Shown in pieces: positions 7,943-16,359 of a stretch of 64,000 nucleotides of DNA; positions within the stretch are counted from its first letter, which is position 1, and the number at the start of each line of letters is the position of its first letter. The translations under genes and the position numbers were made by a program. Origin of the DNA: a virus. A model generated the notes under the pieces. It saw only the letters and a program-made list of their open reading frames with translations. It was not told the origin of the DNA and made no database searches. The stretch is from positions 1-64,000 of IMG/VR virus record IMGVR_UViG_3300007276_000038; one strand, given 5' to 3'.

Positions 7943-8287
7943 ATGTCATTTGAGACGCCTAAAGTGGTATTGCTTGGCAAGAGCAAAGAAAAGAATCACC
8001 TAATGCAAAAGATATTGAATGACATAAAAGCCTCTACCATACCGTTTCAATTCTTAGATAGTGTTTTTATCACGGTCGGTGCAAAAGAGCAACGTTATGA
8101 AATTAAGAAGAAATATCTTAAAGAAGGCCTAGACTATAAAAATATAGAAGATCACTTAGTTAATTTGGGCATCACAAAAGATATTCACCTCATTGAGGTT
8201 GTAATTGATTTAGATGATACATACGGTGTTGTACGCGATGAAGCTAATGTAATACTTGATGGGTTATTTGATGGCGTCTCTCGTTAA
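7943..8287 (+). CDS. Hypothetical protein (114 aa)
   Basis: I do not recognise it with confidence. It is a small alpha/beta protein with a hydrophobic N-terminal strand, a Lys-rich middle and an acidic 'DLDDTYG' segment. The ATG follows an AAGGA site, and a late-promoter box lies 30 bases upstream, so late expression is likely. The next gene starts inside its end (overlap of about 17 bases). Confidence 0.65.
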   Translation: MSFETPKVVLLGKSKEKNHLMQKILNDIKASTIPFQFLDSVFITVGAKEQRYEIKKKYLKEGLDYKNIEDHLVNLGITKDIHLIEVVIDLDDTYGVVRDEANVILDGLFDGVSR

Positions 8288-8525
8288 CCAAGAAGCTACT
8301 ACAATAGAACAAATATTCACAAACGATGGCTTTAACTGGCAATTGATTGTCTACTGGCATCGTGGTACAAATACTGCATTGCGCAAAGCAAAGAAAAAAG
8401 AACTTAAAGAAACTTTAGCCAAGTCTGAAAAGAAATTTAAACAACACTTTGACATCTCACACAATAGAACAATTATTCAATTTCAAGACGAAGAAGACGC
8501 CAAGAACGTATACGCTAGCTTGTAG
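8271..8525 (+). CDS. Hypothetical protein (84 aa)
   Basis: A small, very lysine-rich protein. A basic helical segment (about residues 36-60, 'KAKKKELKETLAKSEKKFKQ') is followed by a short beta-like end. I chose the ATG at 8271, preceded by GGG; the frame also has an ATG at 8256, which would lengthen the overlap with the gene before. It ends with TAG (then TAA two codons later), 2 bases before the end of the opposing gene, so this is where the plus- and minus-strand blocks converge. Confidence 0.55.
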   Translation: MASLVNQEATTIEQIFTNDGFNWQLIVYWHRGTNTALRKAKKKELKETLAKSEKKFKQHFDISHNRTIIQFQDEEDAKNVYASL

Positions 8526-8527
8526 TC

Positions 8528-8722
8528 TTAACTACCTTTAAAGGTATGAAACGAATGTATCTCACCCTGTACTTTATAAGAATCAATTAAAATCTTCTTC
8601 ATCTTTAATCCGAACTCACTTGCAGCAATACCACATTTACTAGGAACATGAGTTGCATTAGGTAATCCGCATTCGATGCACTTACCTTCTAGCTTATACT
8701 GTGCTTTGTCGATATTATTCAT
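8528..8722 (-). CDS. Small zinc-ribbon-like protein (64 aa)
   Basis: The N-terminal half has 'KAQYKLEGKCIECGLP', a CxxC knuckle, followed by His and Cys ('THVPSKCG'), so one zinc-binding site is likely. The same KAQxxLEGxCxECG motif occurs in the small gene at 12426-12608, so the two are paralogues. It starts on an ATGA overlap with the methyltransferase and is the last gene of the minus-strand run. A 14-bp palindrome at 8533-8546 lies inside its end. The function is unknown; nucleic-acid or protein binding are both possible. Confidence 0.65.
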   Translation of the reverse strand: MNNIDKAQYKLEGKCIECGLPNATHVPSKCGIAASEFGLKMKKILIDSYKVQGEIHSFHTFKGS

Positions 8723-9393
8723 TTATATCCAATTAACATGTAGCGTGTGTATAAAGGTAGCTTCATTGATCCTTTAAATAGTATTTTAGATAACGGATAC
8801 TTTTCTAATAACTGATCCAATGACTCAGTGATATTTATGTGCCCATCAAGAAAACGATTGTTGTTTGATTGTAATACTACTAACTGATCGGTGCCGACTG
8901 AATCAAACCACGATTCATGCATGTGTTCGCAGCTAGTATTAACTATAACGCTTGGCTTAGTATCTATAAGTGTACCGTTTACTACAAACTCTGGATGCTT
9001 CCAGTTAATAGTTAATATATCGTCTACTACACCTTTATACCGCCAACCATCTACAACAAGGTGTTGGTTAAATTGATCGCTCATCCTTACTGAATGAGGG
9101 TATATATCGAAGCCCCAAACTCGTTCTAATTGGGGAGTTTGTATTAACAATGGTTCAGCTAATACCCCGTACCAAGAAGCTAGCAATGCAAGTGTATGTG
9201 GCCTTACAGGACTGTATTGTGCATACTCTTTGAGTAGCCAGGCTTTGCTTGCTAGTTGTCCTAAACTAAATGCATCTTTATCAAAGTCGCCGCTTGCTGC
9301 TCTACTTACAAAGCTAGCAGGATACTTAAACTCGCTATCTACATAACGAGCTACTTCGTCCCATTCATTAAGACTTATTAAAGGCTGACTCAT
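8719..9393 (-). CDS. Putative SAM-dependent methyltransferase
   Basis: The 224-residue protein has the order of elements of a class I methyltransferase. An N-terminal helical part is followed by 'LALLASWYGVL', a nucleotide/SAM loop-like region around 'VWGFDIYPHSV' with the acidic residue after the second strand, and 'VDDILTINW'. Next comes a catalytic-loop-like 'IVNTSCEHM'. The glycine loop is weaker than usual, so activity is not certain. It overlaps the 1,022-residue repeat protein upstream by 26 bases, and GAGG precedes the ATG. As the second-last gene of the sugar island it could methylate the final product. Confidence 0.6.
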   Translation of the reverse strand: MSQPLISLNEWDEVARYVDSEFKYPASFVSRAASGDFDKDAFSLGQLASKAWLLKEYAQYSPVRPHTLALLASWYGVLAEPLLIQTPQLERVWGFDIYPHSVRMSDQFNQHLVVDGWRYKGVVDDILTINWKHPEFVVNGTLIDTKPSVIVNTSCEHMHESWFDSVGTDQLVVLQSNNNRFLDGHINITESLDQLLEKYPLSKILFKGSMKLPLYTRYMLIGYK

Positions 9394-12300
9394 ACCGTTC
9401 CTCTAACCATTCATAATCATTAATTTTAGCCAGTGCTGCTGCATTGTCTTTAAATTCTAGACCATACTGCTTACCATCTTCTGCACCTAGTTTTGCTTCA
9501 TGTCTAAAAAATGCATCAGGGACAGGATGCAGCCATGCTTCCAAACGATCATTACTTTCCTGATCACCTTTAATTGCTAGCTTAACACATTCTCGGAATG
9601 CGCTGCGCCAGGTTGTTAACCCACTTTCGTTGAAGTATGTTATACAACTTACCTCTGGCACTACTTTAAATCGAGTACTTAAACCAGTAGTGAAGTCTAA
9701 TCCCCAGCTAGTGCTTTCTCGTACTTGCTCTGTGTTAAACAATTTAACACCACCATAACCGTATTCCAATCCTGTAATCGGATTGCGTGAATGCCACACG
9801 TGAACAACTTCCTGGTCATACAGGTCGGGAATATAATTAAATTCAAATTGTTCTTCTATTGCTGCGTCTCCGTCAACTACCCAAAACATTTTAGTATCAG
9901 CTAGTTCTGCTGCTGCTTTGTGTGCTTCGAAGATTCCTTCCACTCCGTGAACCCGTTTAAGGTTTGGTACTTTGTGTGCGAGTCGCTGATATCTAGCATC
10001 AGCACCTTTTTCATTGTAGCTTATAAAAATAATATCGTACGGTTTAATTATAGCTCCAGGCTTTCTAACATATTGCTTGTTTTGTATTTTGTTCAGTCTT
10101 ATAGCATCATCTGTAATTAACTTGGGGTTTAAATCTGTTGGCCATAACCGTAGTCCTCCGTAAGAATGAACAGCTTGAGTCTTAAAGTTTAAGGCTTGCC
10201 AAAGCATAATCTTATTCGCGCTAGGAAGCACACCCTTATCTAGAACTTCTTTTATTACATCAACGTCTTTGTCTACAGTCCACACAAAAGCATTGCCATT
10301 CTTTTGTTGTTCTTTAAGTATTTGCGTTAGTTCTTTTTTGGTTTCTAATTCTAGATGTACTACAGGCCACGTTGGTGCTATGCTTGCGTTTATTTCTAAG
10401 AGCTTTAGGTTATCAAAACGATTAAAGATGATGTCTTGATCATCATAAACATGTATTTTATTAAACGTGTTTTTTGGATACAGTCTGACACCAGTGTGCG
10501 CATCGTTACACTTAAACACATGAACATTATCTTTGTCCCATTGCGTAGGATAATAATCAAAGGCAAATGCAGGATCAAGCTGCACATGCGGATCTATTAC
10601 ATAGTACATGTCGTGTTCACATTCTCGATCGAACTTCTCAAGTTGTTCAATTAAATCAACTGTACTGTCGATTACACAAACAGCATACTCTTTATGCACA
10701 CATGCTGGCTCTCTTATGTATTTTGGTCTTCCTTTATCTAGAGGAACACGAGGACACAGTCTGATTCCACTGTAGTCATATTGCATTAGTGTTTTTGGGT
10801 TTAGCTTTTGCCAAACGTGAGTCTTCCCTTCATCCCACGGTTCCGGGTAATATGTAAAACTAAATTCTTCTAACACGTCGACATTTTCGTCTACTACCCA
10901 GAACCAATCGTACTTGCTTCTAGCGCGACCATCTTCTTCGTCAGTGAATTGTTCGTATTGTACACCACCTACTTCTTGTAAGTATCCTTGATACTTTTTG
11001 TCTTGTTCATTAAACTCTACCGGAACTAATTTTATGCCACCGCACCTGTTGTCACTTACGTTAACAATACTAGGTGGATATCTATGATCTAACTGCCCCG
11101 GAACTTTAAATATATTAATATACTTTTGATCGTGTGTTTCAGGTATCCAAGTGAAGTTGTCAGGTAGTCTAAACTCTTTTGCCACTAACCAGAACATTGA
11201 TGTTTTACTAAGTCGAGCATATTTTGCATAACTAGATAACTCGTGTTCGTCTACAAAAAATACATCGTAACGCATAGGACAAATATTTTCTTGGAACTTC
11301 TTCTTCACTGTATCATAATCGTGGTGCTTGTTTATTAGATAGATACCCGACACTCGCTTGTCGTGGAATTCTGTTATATAAGGACTGTAGCGATATTCGA
11401 GATGACCTTTAATTTTAAATGCGTGTATGTATTCTTGTTCGTGATCTTGAGGCACATATAAGAATTTACCATTTAAGTCGCCGTAATCCCTATCAACAAC
11501 CCAGAACCATTCTGTCTTAGATATGCTGCATAGCTTCTGGAACTTCTCGTCAGTAAATTCTCCTTCGTTAACATAAAACACATTATAGTTAATGTCCTCC
11601 ACGGGGCTTACCCTGTGTATTTTTTCACTAGCATCTTTATAACGCCTAGGAACTAATCGTATGCCGCCAACATTATGCGGATACTTTGTGGTTAGCTGGT
11701 AGGGCATTCTGAAGCAGTGTATGTAATCCTGCTCGAATGGATCTGGCGTCCATTCTAACGTACTTTCCTCAATCTGATACTCTTTATCTATAAGCCAAAC
11801 AAACCCATCTTTATATTCATCTCTTGCACTGTAGTCAGTGACATCGTCAACATATAATATAGGATAACGCTCACTAGCATTATCTAAGCAACCTCTATAT
11901 TTTACTGTTGCTTTTTTCCAATCCCGAGGATACAACCGTACTCCTCCCTCGCCATCTGGGTATTTGTGTTCTAGTTGCCCTTTTAGGTGGAAGTTATGTA
12001 TGTACTCAGGTTCAAACCTATTAGGAACCCAATCAATATCGTTTGCTATTTTGTAGTCTACGTCCACGCACCACACATAACTTGCTGTTGGGTTTTTGTC
12101 GAAGTATTTTCCCGGAACTGTCTTGCGAATGATATCAATTTTCTTTCGAAATCTATTAGTTGAAAATTCTTTTTCACCTGCTGGAGTAATTTTCGGTAAT
12201 AGCCTAAAACCAATGTGCTCACTGGTTGGGCATTTCCAAATGTGTTCGTACACCCTATCACAATGCTCTGGTTTAAAGTCTAATATATCATAATCAGATA

Positions 12301-12433
12301 GTTCTATGTTAGGTTCTATTATCCAAAACATCTGGGTTCTTGAATTAACTTCTTGGATAGAGTTAACCTGTTTTGCAAATGGTAAATGCTCTACTAACGC
12401 AGTATTCTCGCCTAGGTAAAATACGTCATACAT
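9368..12433 (-). CDS. Nine-module GT-A-like repeat protein
   Basis: About 1,022 residues are built from nine tandem, diverged copies of one module of 90-120 residues. Each copy reads roughly 'FWVVDxD', an aromatic strand 'FxWxPxPxDqxYIHvFk', 'QLxxxYP' and 'GGIRLvP'. Only the last copy (about residues 845-880) keeps the metal-site-like VDGD with a full C-terminal extension; it closely resembles the single-copy protein at 33032-33988. The DxD-like site and setting suggest a GT-A glycosyltransferase fold, with the other copies perhaps acting in binding. I chose the ATG at 12433, 9 bases after AAAGG; a TTG lies two codons upstream. It overlaps the small zinc protein by 8 bases. The enzyme class is inferred. 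Confidence 0.65.
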   Translation of the reverse strand: MYDVFYLGENTALVEHLPFAKQVNSIQEVNSRTQMFWIIEPNIELSDYDILDFKPEHCDRVYEHIWKCPTSEHIGFRLLPKITPAGEKEFSTNRFRKKIDIIRKTVPGKYFDKNPTASYVWCVDVDYKIANDIDWVPNRFEPEYIHNFHLKGQLEHKYPDGEGGVRLYPRDWKKATVKYRGCLDNASERYPILYVDDVTDYSARDEYKDGFVWLIDKEYQIEESTLEWTPDPFEQDYIHCFRMPYQLTTKYPHNVGGIRLVPRRYKDASEKIHRVSPVEDINYNVFYVNEGEFTDEKFQKLCSISKTEWFWVVDRDYGDLNGKFLYVPQDHEQEYIHAFKIKGHLEYRYSPYITEFHDKRVSGIYLINKHHDYDTVKKKFQENICPMRYDVFFVDEHELSSYAKYARLSKTSMFWLVAKEFRLPDNFTWIPETHDQKYINIFKVPGQLDHRYPPSIVNVSDNRCGGIKLVPVEFNEQDKKYQGYLQEVGGVQYEQFTDEEDGRARSKYDWFWVVDENVDVLEEFSFTYYPEPWDEGKTHVWQKLNPKTLMQYDYSGIRLCPRVPLDKGRPKYIREPACVHKEYAVCVIDSTVDLIEQLEKFDRECEHDMYYVIDPHVQLDPAFAFDYYPTQWDKDNVHVFKCNDAHTGVRLYPKNTFNKIHVYDDQDIIFNRFDNLKLLEINASIAPTWPVVHLELETKKELTQILKEQQKNGNAFVWTVDKDVDVIKEVLDKGVLPSANKIMLWQALNFKTQAVHSYGGLRLWPTDLNPKLITDDAIRLNKIQNKQYVRKPGAIIKPYDIIFISYNEKGADARYQRLAHKVPNLKRVHGVEGIFEAHKAAAELADTKMFWVVDGDAAIEEQFEFNYIPDLYDQEVVHVWHSRNPITGLEYGYGGVKLFNTEQVRESTSWGLDFTTGLSTRFKVVPEVSCITYFNESGLTTWRSAFRECVKLAIKGDQESNDRLEAWLHPVPDAFFRHEAKLGAEDGKQYGLEFKDNAAALAKINDYEWLEERYESAFNKS

Positions 12434-12608
12434 CGTCAAGACCTTTATTCTGAGAATTCAGGTGTCGTCTGAATATTGCAAGAGCATCTATAACTCGTCT
12501 ATTCGGATGAAAGGGGCATCGAACTGTGTGTTGATCCCTTTTCTCGCCACACTCTAGACATCGCCCTTCTAACATAATTTGGGCTTTTGTAAGTTTAGTC
12601 CTCGGCAT
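12426..12608 (-). CDS. Small zinc-ribbon-like protein (60 aa)
   Basis: It contains 'KAQIMLEGRCLECGEK' followed by His and Cys ('QHTVRCPFHP'), a likely single zinc site, and then a basic helical end. It is a paralogue of 8528-8722 through the shared KAQxxLEGxCxECG motif. I chose the ATG at 12608, where homology to its paralogue begins soon after; another ATG eight codons upstream (12632) would lengthen the overlap with the carbamoyltransferase gene. It links two large genes by short overlaps on both sides. Confidence 0.6.
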   Translation of the reverse strand: MPRTKLTKAQIMLEGRCLECGEKRDQHTVRCPFHPNRRVIDALAIFRRHLNSQNKGLDDV

Positions 12609-14115
12609 CGGAAGTATGAACCTCAATGCCATAAGTCTGCGTAAATGTTAATGCATCGAGTCTATCATTAACAATAGGCTGGCCCTTTATGTTTAAGCTA
12701 GTGTTTAGTAGCATAGGACATCCAGTGCGTTGATAGAAATTATTAATTAATGCATATAGTCCAGGATGCTGTTCTTTGTTAACAGTTTGCACTCTACTAG
12801 TGCCGTCTTTATGCACAATGGCAGGATACGTTGTAGGTGCCTTACATTTAGCTGTGAATTGCATGTACGGACTAATGCATCGATTGGGCATTTCAAAATA
12901 CTCGTGTACATGCTCTTCTAGAATTACTGGCGCAAACGGTCGAAACTCTTGTCTTCTTTTGATAGAGTTAACCTTATCTTTGATGTCACCTCCCCTTGGG
13001 TCTGCCAAAAGGCTGCGGTTTCCTAACGCTCTTGGACCGAATTCCGCTCGACCGTTTGCTATTCCAAAAATTTCATTACGTTCTAATGAACGCAATGCTT
13101 TGTTCACTGGATAAGACCCGCTTATATTTGATCCTAAGTACGGTCCTTTCCATTCTACTTTTCTTGCTGTGTTGTTATAAAGTTCCAATGCTGCTGCACC
13201 CAAGCTACTGCCTGCATCACCTGGGTTAGGCATAATGTGTACATCATTGAAACAATTCAGTAGCTCAGTATTAGCTACACAATTTAGAGCAACACCACCC
13301 ATAAATACTAAATTATTACTTTTTGTAATTTGTTTTGCATATCTAGCGTATGCTATTATACGCTTTTGCGTTTGTAATTGCGCGGCATAAGCCATGTCGA
13401 ATGGGCTTTCCCCGACAAAGTCTTTACTAGGCAATCCTTTTTGTAAGTTCGTTTGCATACGTACTGATTCAGATGGAAACTTAAAAGGATTCTGATGTAT
13501 AAAATACTTTTCTGCCATTACATTGCTAATTCTTAAACCGTCAGTCGGATTACCGTATGCAGCCATTCCCATTAGTATATACTCATCTTCCATAGGCTTT
13601 AAGCCACAGCGATATGTCACAGCACTGTAAAATAGACCCAAGCTACTAGGAAAGTTAGTACTGTGTTTCTTAGATAGTTTTCCATTTTTCCACGACCATA
13701 TACTAGAGGTAGTGTATTCCCCTATCGCATCTAATACTACTACTGCACATTCATCAAACGTGCTTGTTAATACGCCTGCTGCTGCGTGTGTCTCGTGGTG
13801 CCAATAAGATTTAATAGGAATGTTTTTGAGTGCAGGATAAAATTTACGTATCCAATCCTTTTGTGATAATTCACCTAGAGCACGAAAGTTACCACTAGTG
13901 GCTTGTCTTAATTTTTTTGCCCAATTTTTTTCATGTAATACAATGACGTCAGGAGTTCCGAAGCTTAATGCTTCGTGTACTATTTCTTTATTAAGAAAAG
14001 GATCATTTTTTAATTTACTGTAGCGTTCGCTGTGCGCAGCAAAAACAATCTGATTGTCTTTTACTACAGTAATAGCAGCATCATGGAACATACTGCTTAT
14101 GCCCATTATAATCAT
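12595..14115 (-). CDS. NodU/CmcH/TobZ-family carbamoyltransferase
   Basis: A 506-residue member of the O-carbamoyltransferase family, which moves a carbamoyl group from carbamoyl phosphate, via a carbamoyl-adenylate, to a hydroxyl on a sugar or natural product. The N-terminus shows 'MGISSMFHDAA', the Kae1-like nucleotide-binding start, and 'AAHSERYSKLKND'; 'HHETHAAAGV' gives the metal-binding histidines. The C-terminal YrdC-like half has 'EFGPRALGNRS' at about residue 355 and 'FRPFAPVILEE', both highly typical. It is slightly shorter than the usual 550-600 residues. It starts 14 bases after the repeat-bearing gene at 14130. In the island it would decorate a sugar hydroxyl; the true acceptor is unknown. 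Confidence 0.9.
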   Translation of the reverse strand: MIIMGISSMFHDAAITVVKDNQIVFAAHSERYSKLKNDPFLNKEIVHEALSFGTPDVIVLHEKNWAKKLRQATSGNFRALGELSQKDWIRKFYPALKNIPIKSYWHHETHAAAGVLTSTFDECAVVVLDAIGEYTTSSIWSWKNGKLSKKHSTNFPSSLGLFYSAVTYRCGLKPMEDEYILMGMAAYGNPTDGLRISNVMAEKYFIHQNPFKFPSESVRMQTNLQKGLPSKDFVGESPFDMAYAAQLQTQKRIIAYARYAKQITKSNNLVFMGGVALNCVANTELLNCFNDVHIMPNPGDAGSSLGAAALELYNNTARKVEWKGPYLGSNISGSYPVNKALRSLERNEIFGIANGRAEFGPRALGNRSLLADPRGGDIKDKVNSIKRRQEFRPFAPVILEEHVHEYFEMPNRCISPYMQFTAKCKAPTTYPAIVHKDGTSRVQTVNKEQHPGLYALINNFYQRTGCPMLLNTSLNIKGQPIVNDRLDALTFTQTYGIEVHTSDAED

Positions 14116-14129
14116 GTTTTTGTTAACCT

Positions 14130-14366
14130 TTATCGGTATATGAATGGATCTCGACGGCGTAGCTCTGCTATTTTTTGCTTTAACAATTCTTCTTCCGTTA
14201 GTTCTTCCGTGGATTCTTCTTGTTCCGGTTCTCGGTATATGAATGGATCTCGACGGCGTAGCTCTGCTATTTTTTGCTTTAACAATTCTTCTTCCGTTAG
14301 TTCTTCTTGTTCCGATTCAGAAACAGTTTCGTTGGTTTGTTCTAGTTCTTCTTTATCTGGTGTCAT
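14130..14366 (-). CDS. Small acidic protein with a perfect internal duplication (78 aa)
   Basis: The protein is almost all Glu/Lys/Arg and carries the unit 'TEEELLKQKIAELRRRDPFI' plus YR twice, 33 residues apart; it should form charged helices or coiled coil. The DNA copies (14133-14207 and 14232-14306) are identical over 75 bases, so the duplication is recent or kept by conversion. GGAGG 8 bases before the ATG and a CATAAATA late box at 14398-14405 show that it is a real gene with its own promoter. I know no family; an oligomerising or linker role is a guess. Confidence 0.7.
   Translation of the reverse strand: MTPDKEELEQTNETVSESEQEELTEEELLKQKIAELRRRDPFIYREPEQEESTEELTEEELLKQKIAELRRRDPFIYR
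14133..14207. repeat. 75-bp perfect direct repeat, copy 1
   Basis: Identical to 14232-14306; the period is 99 bases (33 codons), so the reading frame is kept. Confidence 0.95.
14232..14306. repeat. 75-bp perfect direct repeat, copy 2
   Basis: Identical to 14133-14207. It lies in the first half of the small acidic gene on the minus strand. Confidence 0.95.
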
Positions 14367-14397
14367 TGAATTTGCCTCCGTGTTGTGTATGTATAAC

Positions 14398-14405
14398 TAT
14401 TTATG
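14398..14405 (-). promoter_or_regulatory. T4-type late promoter box
   Basis: CATAAATA on the minus strand lies 32 bases before the ATG at 14366, in the 39-base gap after the amidinotransferase gene. It could drive the lower part of the island (14366 down to 8528) late in infection. Confidence 0.55.
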
Positions 14406-15443
14406 TTAAGAGTAATCTGCATAGTGATCTTCGCGGATAGTATCCAATGTTACACAATGCGGGCCTCCACTCAATGTTCGACAATGGGTTAATTTAACTG
14501 GCATTATATCAAATCCATGCCGTTCTAGTAACCGCATTAGTTTAGTTTGTCTAGCCTCTACAGCAACTAACGTTTCGCTTAAACTAAGTACGTTCATGCC
14601 TATCCACGGGCTTCCGCTTGCCCACTCTAGGTCGCAATCAGTTGGCGTTGGCACTGGGCTCCATATTTTTTCCCAGGAATTAAAGTATTTAGGCAAATTA
14701 TCTTTGTTAATTCGTTCTGGATTTAATAACACTTTACCTGGTGCTAGCGGTAATATACTTGTATCCACATGTACATAAGCATAAATGTTATCCATAACGT
14801 GTACTCTATACTTGTCTCCCAACGTGCTTTGCAGCCATTGTGCCCCTAATCTATTACCGCTATTACTAACAAGGTAAAAGAGATCTTTGCCACATCGTAT
14901 GACATTAGCTGCATCAAATGCTATTTCAGTTTCGGTTAATGTTGGTTTAGATAAATCAGTTCGATTATATAAGTCATCTAGTAGTCTTGGGCGTGGCGCG
15001 CTAATCCATTTAGCACCGTTAAGAAAGTAATTATGTAGTATGTCTTTGTATGCGTTAGTTTCGTAGTACCGAGAACGCAATGGCATTGGTGTTTCAATAA
15101 TAGTATCTCCTACTATCAGGATACTATCTCTAGGACAATAATAGTAATACCCGTCTGACTTCCAATCAGGTGTAGATACCACCTTTAACGTATTCTGTAC
15201 CTGAGGGCGTAGTACAGAAATTCCAATACTAGTTAAGTTTTGGGAGAAGACGTCTAGCTCGTCTTGTGTTTGAGCTATAACATCAAAGGCATAATTGCCG
15301 CCTTTTGTATTACTTAAATCATCAAGGTGTGCATAATCTACGCAATGAATATCTTTTCCCTTGATAGTAGGAATACTTGCGTTTACAGCAGTACCTAGTA
15401 TAACTTCTTTTAATGTACCCCATTCTGTATTACTGTTTATCAT
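14406..15443 (-). CDS. Amidinotransferase (glycine / inosamine-phosphate amidinotransferase family)
   Basis: A 345-residue pentein-fold enzyme that should transfer the amidino group of arginine to an amine. The signs are the opening 'NTEWGTLKEVILG', 'YYCPRDSILIVGD', 'FDAANVIRCG' (acidic residue of the active site), 'HVDTSILPLAPG' (catalytic His) and 'GGPHCVTLDTIRE', with the catalytic Cys at about 330. Relatives make guanidinoacetate or add guanidino groups to aminocyclitols. I chose the ATG at 15443, where homology starts; the frame reaches further up to 15491, but that part lies inside the upstream gene. A carbamoyltransferase and a DegT-type aminotransferase are close by, so a guanidino- or amidino-sugar is a reasonable idea. 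The acceptor is unproven. Confidence 0.88.
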   Translation of the reverse strand: MINSNTEWGTLKEVILGTAVNASIPTIKGKDIHCVDYAHLDDLSNTKGGNYAFDVIAQTQDELDVFSQNLTSIGISVLRPQVQNTLKVVSTPDWKSDGYYYYCPRDSILIVGDTIIETPMPLRSRYYETNAYKDILHNYFLNGAKWISAPRPRLLDDLYNRTDLSKPTLTETEIAFDAANVIRCGKDLFYLVSNSGNRLGAQWLQSTLGDKYRVHVMDNIYAYVHVDTSILPLAPGKVLLNPERINKDNLPKYFNSWEKIWSPVPTPTDCDLEWASGSPWIGMNVLSLSETLVAVEARQTKLMRLLERHGFDIMPVKLTHCRTLSGGPHCVTLDTIREDHYADYS

Positions 15444-16359
15444 TAAATTTCTCAAAATCTCTCGGGAAAATAAGGTTAGTTTTATTATCATCTAGACCTT
15501 CATTTACAGTGAGTTCATGTAGTCTGTATCTAAACTTTTTTGTATCATAATCTATTTTTTTATCAAGTTGATCCTGTATTATCTTTACTATCTGATTATG
15601 TATTGTATCTATGTACTTCTGAGTAGGAATGTCTAACTCGTATATGTACTGTTCTATGTATTCTATATATGGCCCTGGAAGTGGGTGCGTGTCGTGAAAA
15701 TCCGGATGGACCAAATAGTTGTTTTCTATATGTTTTGTTAGTGCATCATGTAAGGAAGGGCGTGATGTTACTGTCTGAATGGTGTCACTAAATACCTCGA
15801 CAAGCTGCTTGATACTTTTTTCAAATGCTGGTTGGATATCCGTTAACGGTAATCCCTGCATAGTTAAAAACAAATAGTCGACATTTCTATTGTCTAGTAA
15901 CTGTTTAATGCTTTGCATACACACTAGGTCTCGAAACAAAAAACCAACCGGATCATAATATTTTTTAATAAAACTACTAGTGTGCCTTATGTCGTCTTTG
16001 TCATTAGAATCAGCGTAACTTATACCTTCTTTAAGAACGATATCCCCTGGGGCAAGCCACCCCTTGTCGTCATGATATGTATCGTAACGGCTTACGCCCG
16101 ACCAACAAACAACAACGCAATCATTGCTAGTCAGCGCGTCAACTGCATCTAGTGCTAGCACTTGTGATGAAATAAATTGATTGCCTGCCCCAGGTTGCGC
16201 TAAGTTAAGGTATTGACCTTTAGTACAACCGAAATTATACGCTAATATATCAGCCCAGGTAGGCCATGCATATTGAGTAAAACTGCACCCAGCTACAATA
16301 AATCTATCGTAAGGTAAACTCGGCTTACCATTTTCATCCAGGATTGGCTTTTTTATCAT
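15430..16359 (-). CDS. SGNH-hydrolase-like protein
   Basis: The 309-residue protein opens with 'RFIVAGCSFTQYAWPTWADI', the block I pattern of SGNH/GDSL-type hydrolases with the nucleophile serine, followed by a 'LAQPGAGNQFI' block II Gly and 'VVVCWSGVSRYD' in block III. A C-terminal 'HPDFHDTHP' could carry the Asp/His pair. This kind of phage protein is common beside glycan genes and may act as an esterase or O-acetyl-transfer enzyme on sugars. Two relatives lie at 27977-28990 and 28987-30030. It overlaps the DegT-like gene by ATGA and the amidinotransferase by 14 bases. Confidence 0.65.
   Translation of the reverse strand: MIKKPILDENGKPSLPYDRFIVAGCSFTQYAWPTWADILAYNFGCTKGQYLNLAQPGAGNQFISSQVLALDAVDALTSNDCVVVCWSGVSRYDTYHDDKGWLAPGDIVLKEGISYADSNDKDDIRHTSSFIKKYYDPVGFLFRDLVCMQSIKQLLDNRNVDYLFLTMQGLPLTDIQPAFEKSIKQLVEVFSDTIQTVTSRPSLHDALTKHIENNYLVHPDFHDTHPLPGPYIEYIEQYIYELDIPTQKYIDTIHNQIVKIIQDQLDKKIDYDTKKFRYRLHELTVNEGLDDNKTNLIFPRDFEKFNDKQ

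Noticed and set aside
8533-8546. A 14-bp palindrome as a terminator between the converging gene blocks
   Set aside because: It is AT-rich, has no loop or T-tract, and lies inside coding sequence; I see no clear terminator at this convergence.
12595-14115. Reading the carbamoyltransferase as a tRNA-modifying Kae1/TsaD protein
   Set aside because: The N-terminal fold is shared, but the C-terminal 'EFGPRALGNRS' and 'FRPFAPVILEE' blocks and the length are those of the NodU/CmcH family.
14032-14409. A plus-strand frame with a Ser-rich repeat over the 75-bp duplication
   Set aside because: It is the shadow of the minus-strand gene 14130-14366, which has a good ribosome-binding site and a late promoter; the repeat simply shows on both strands.
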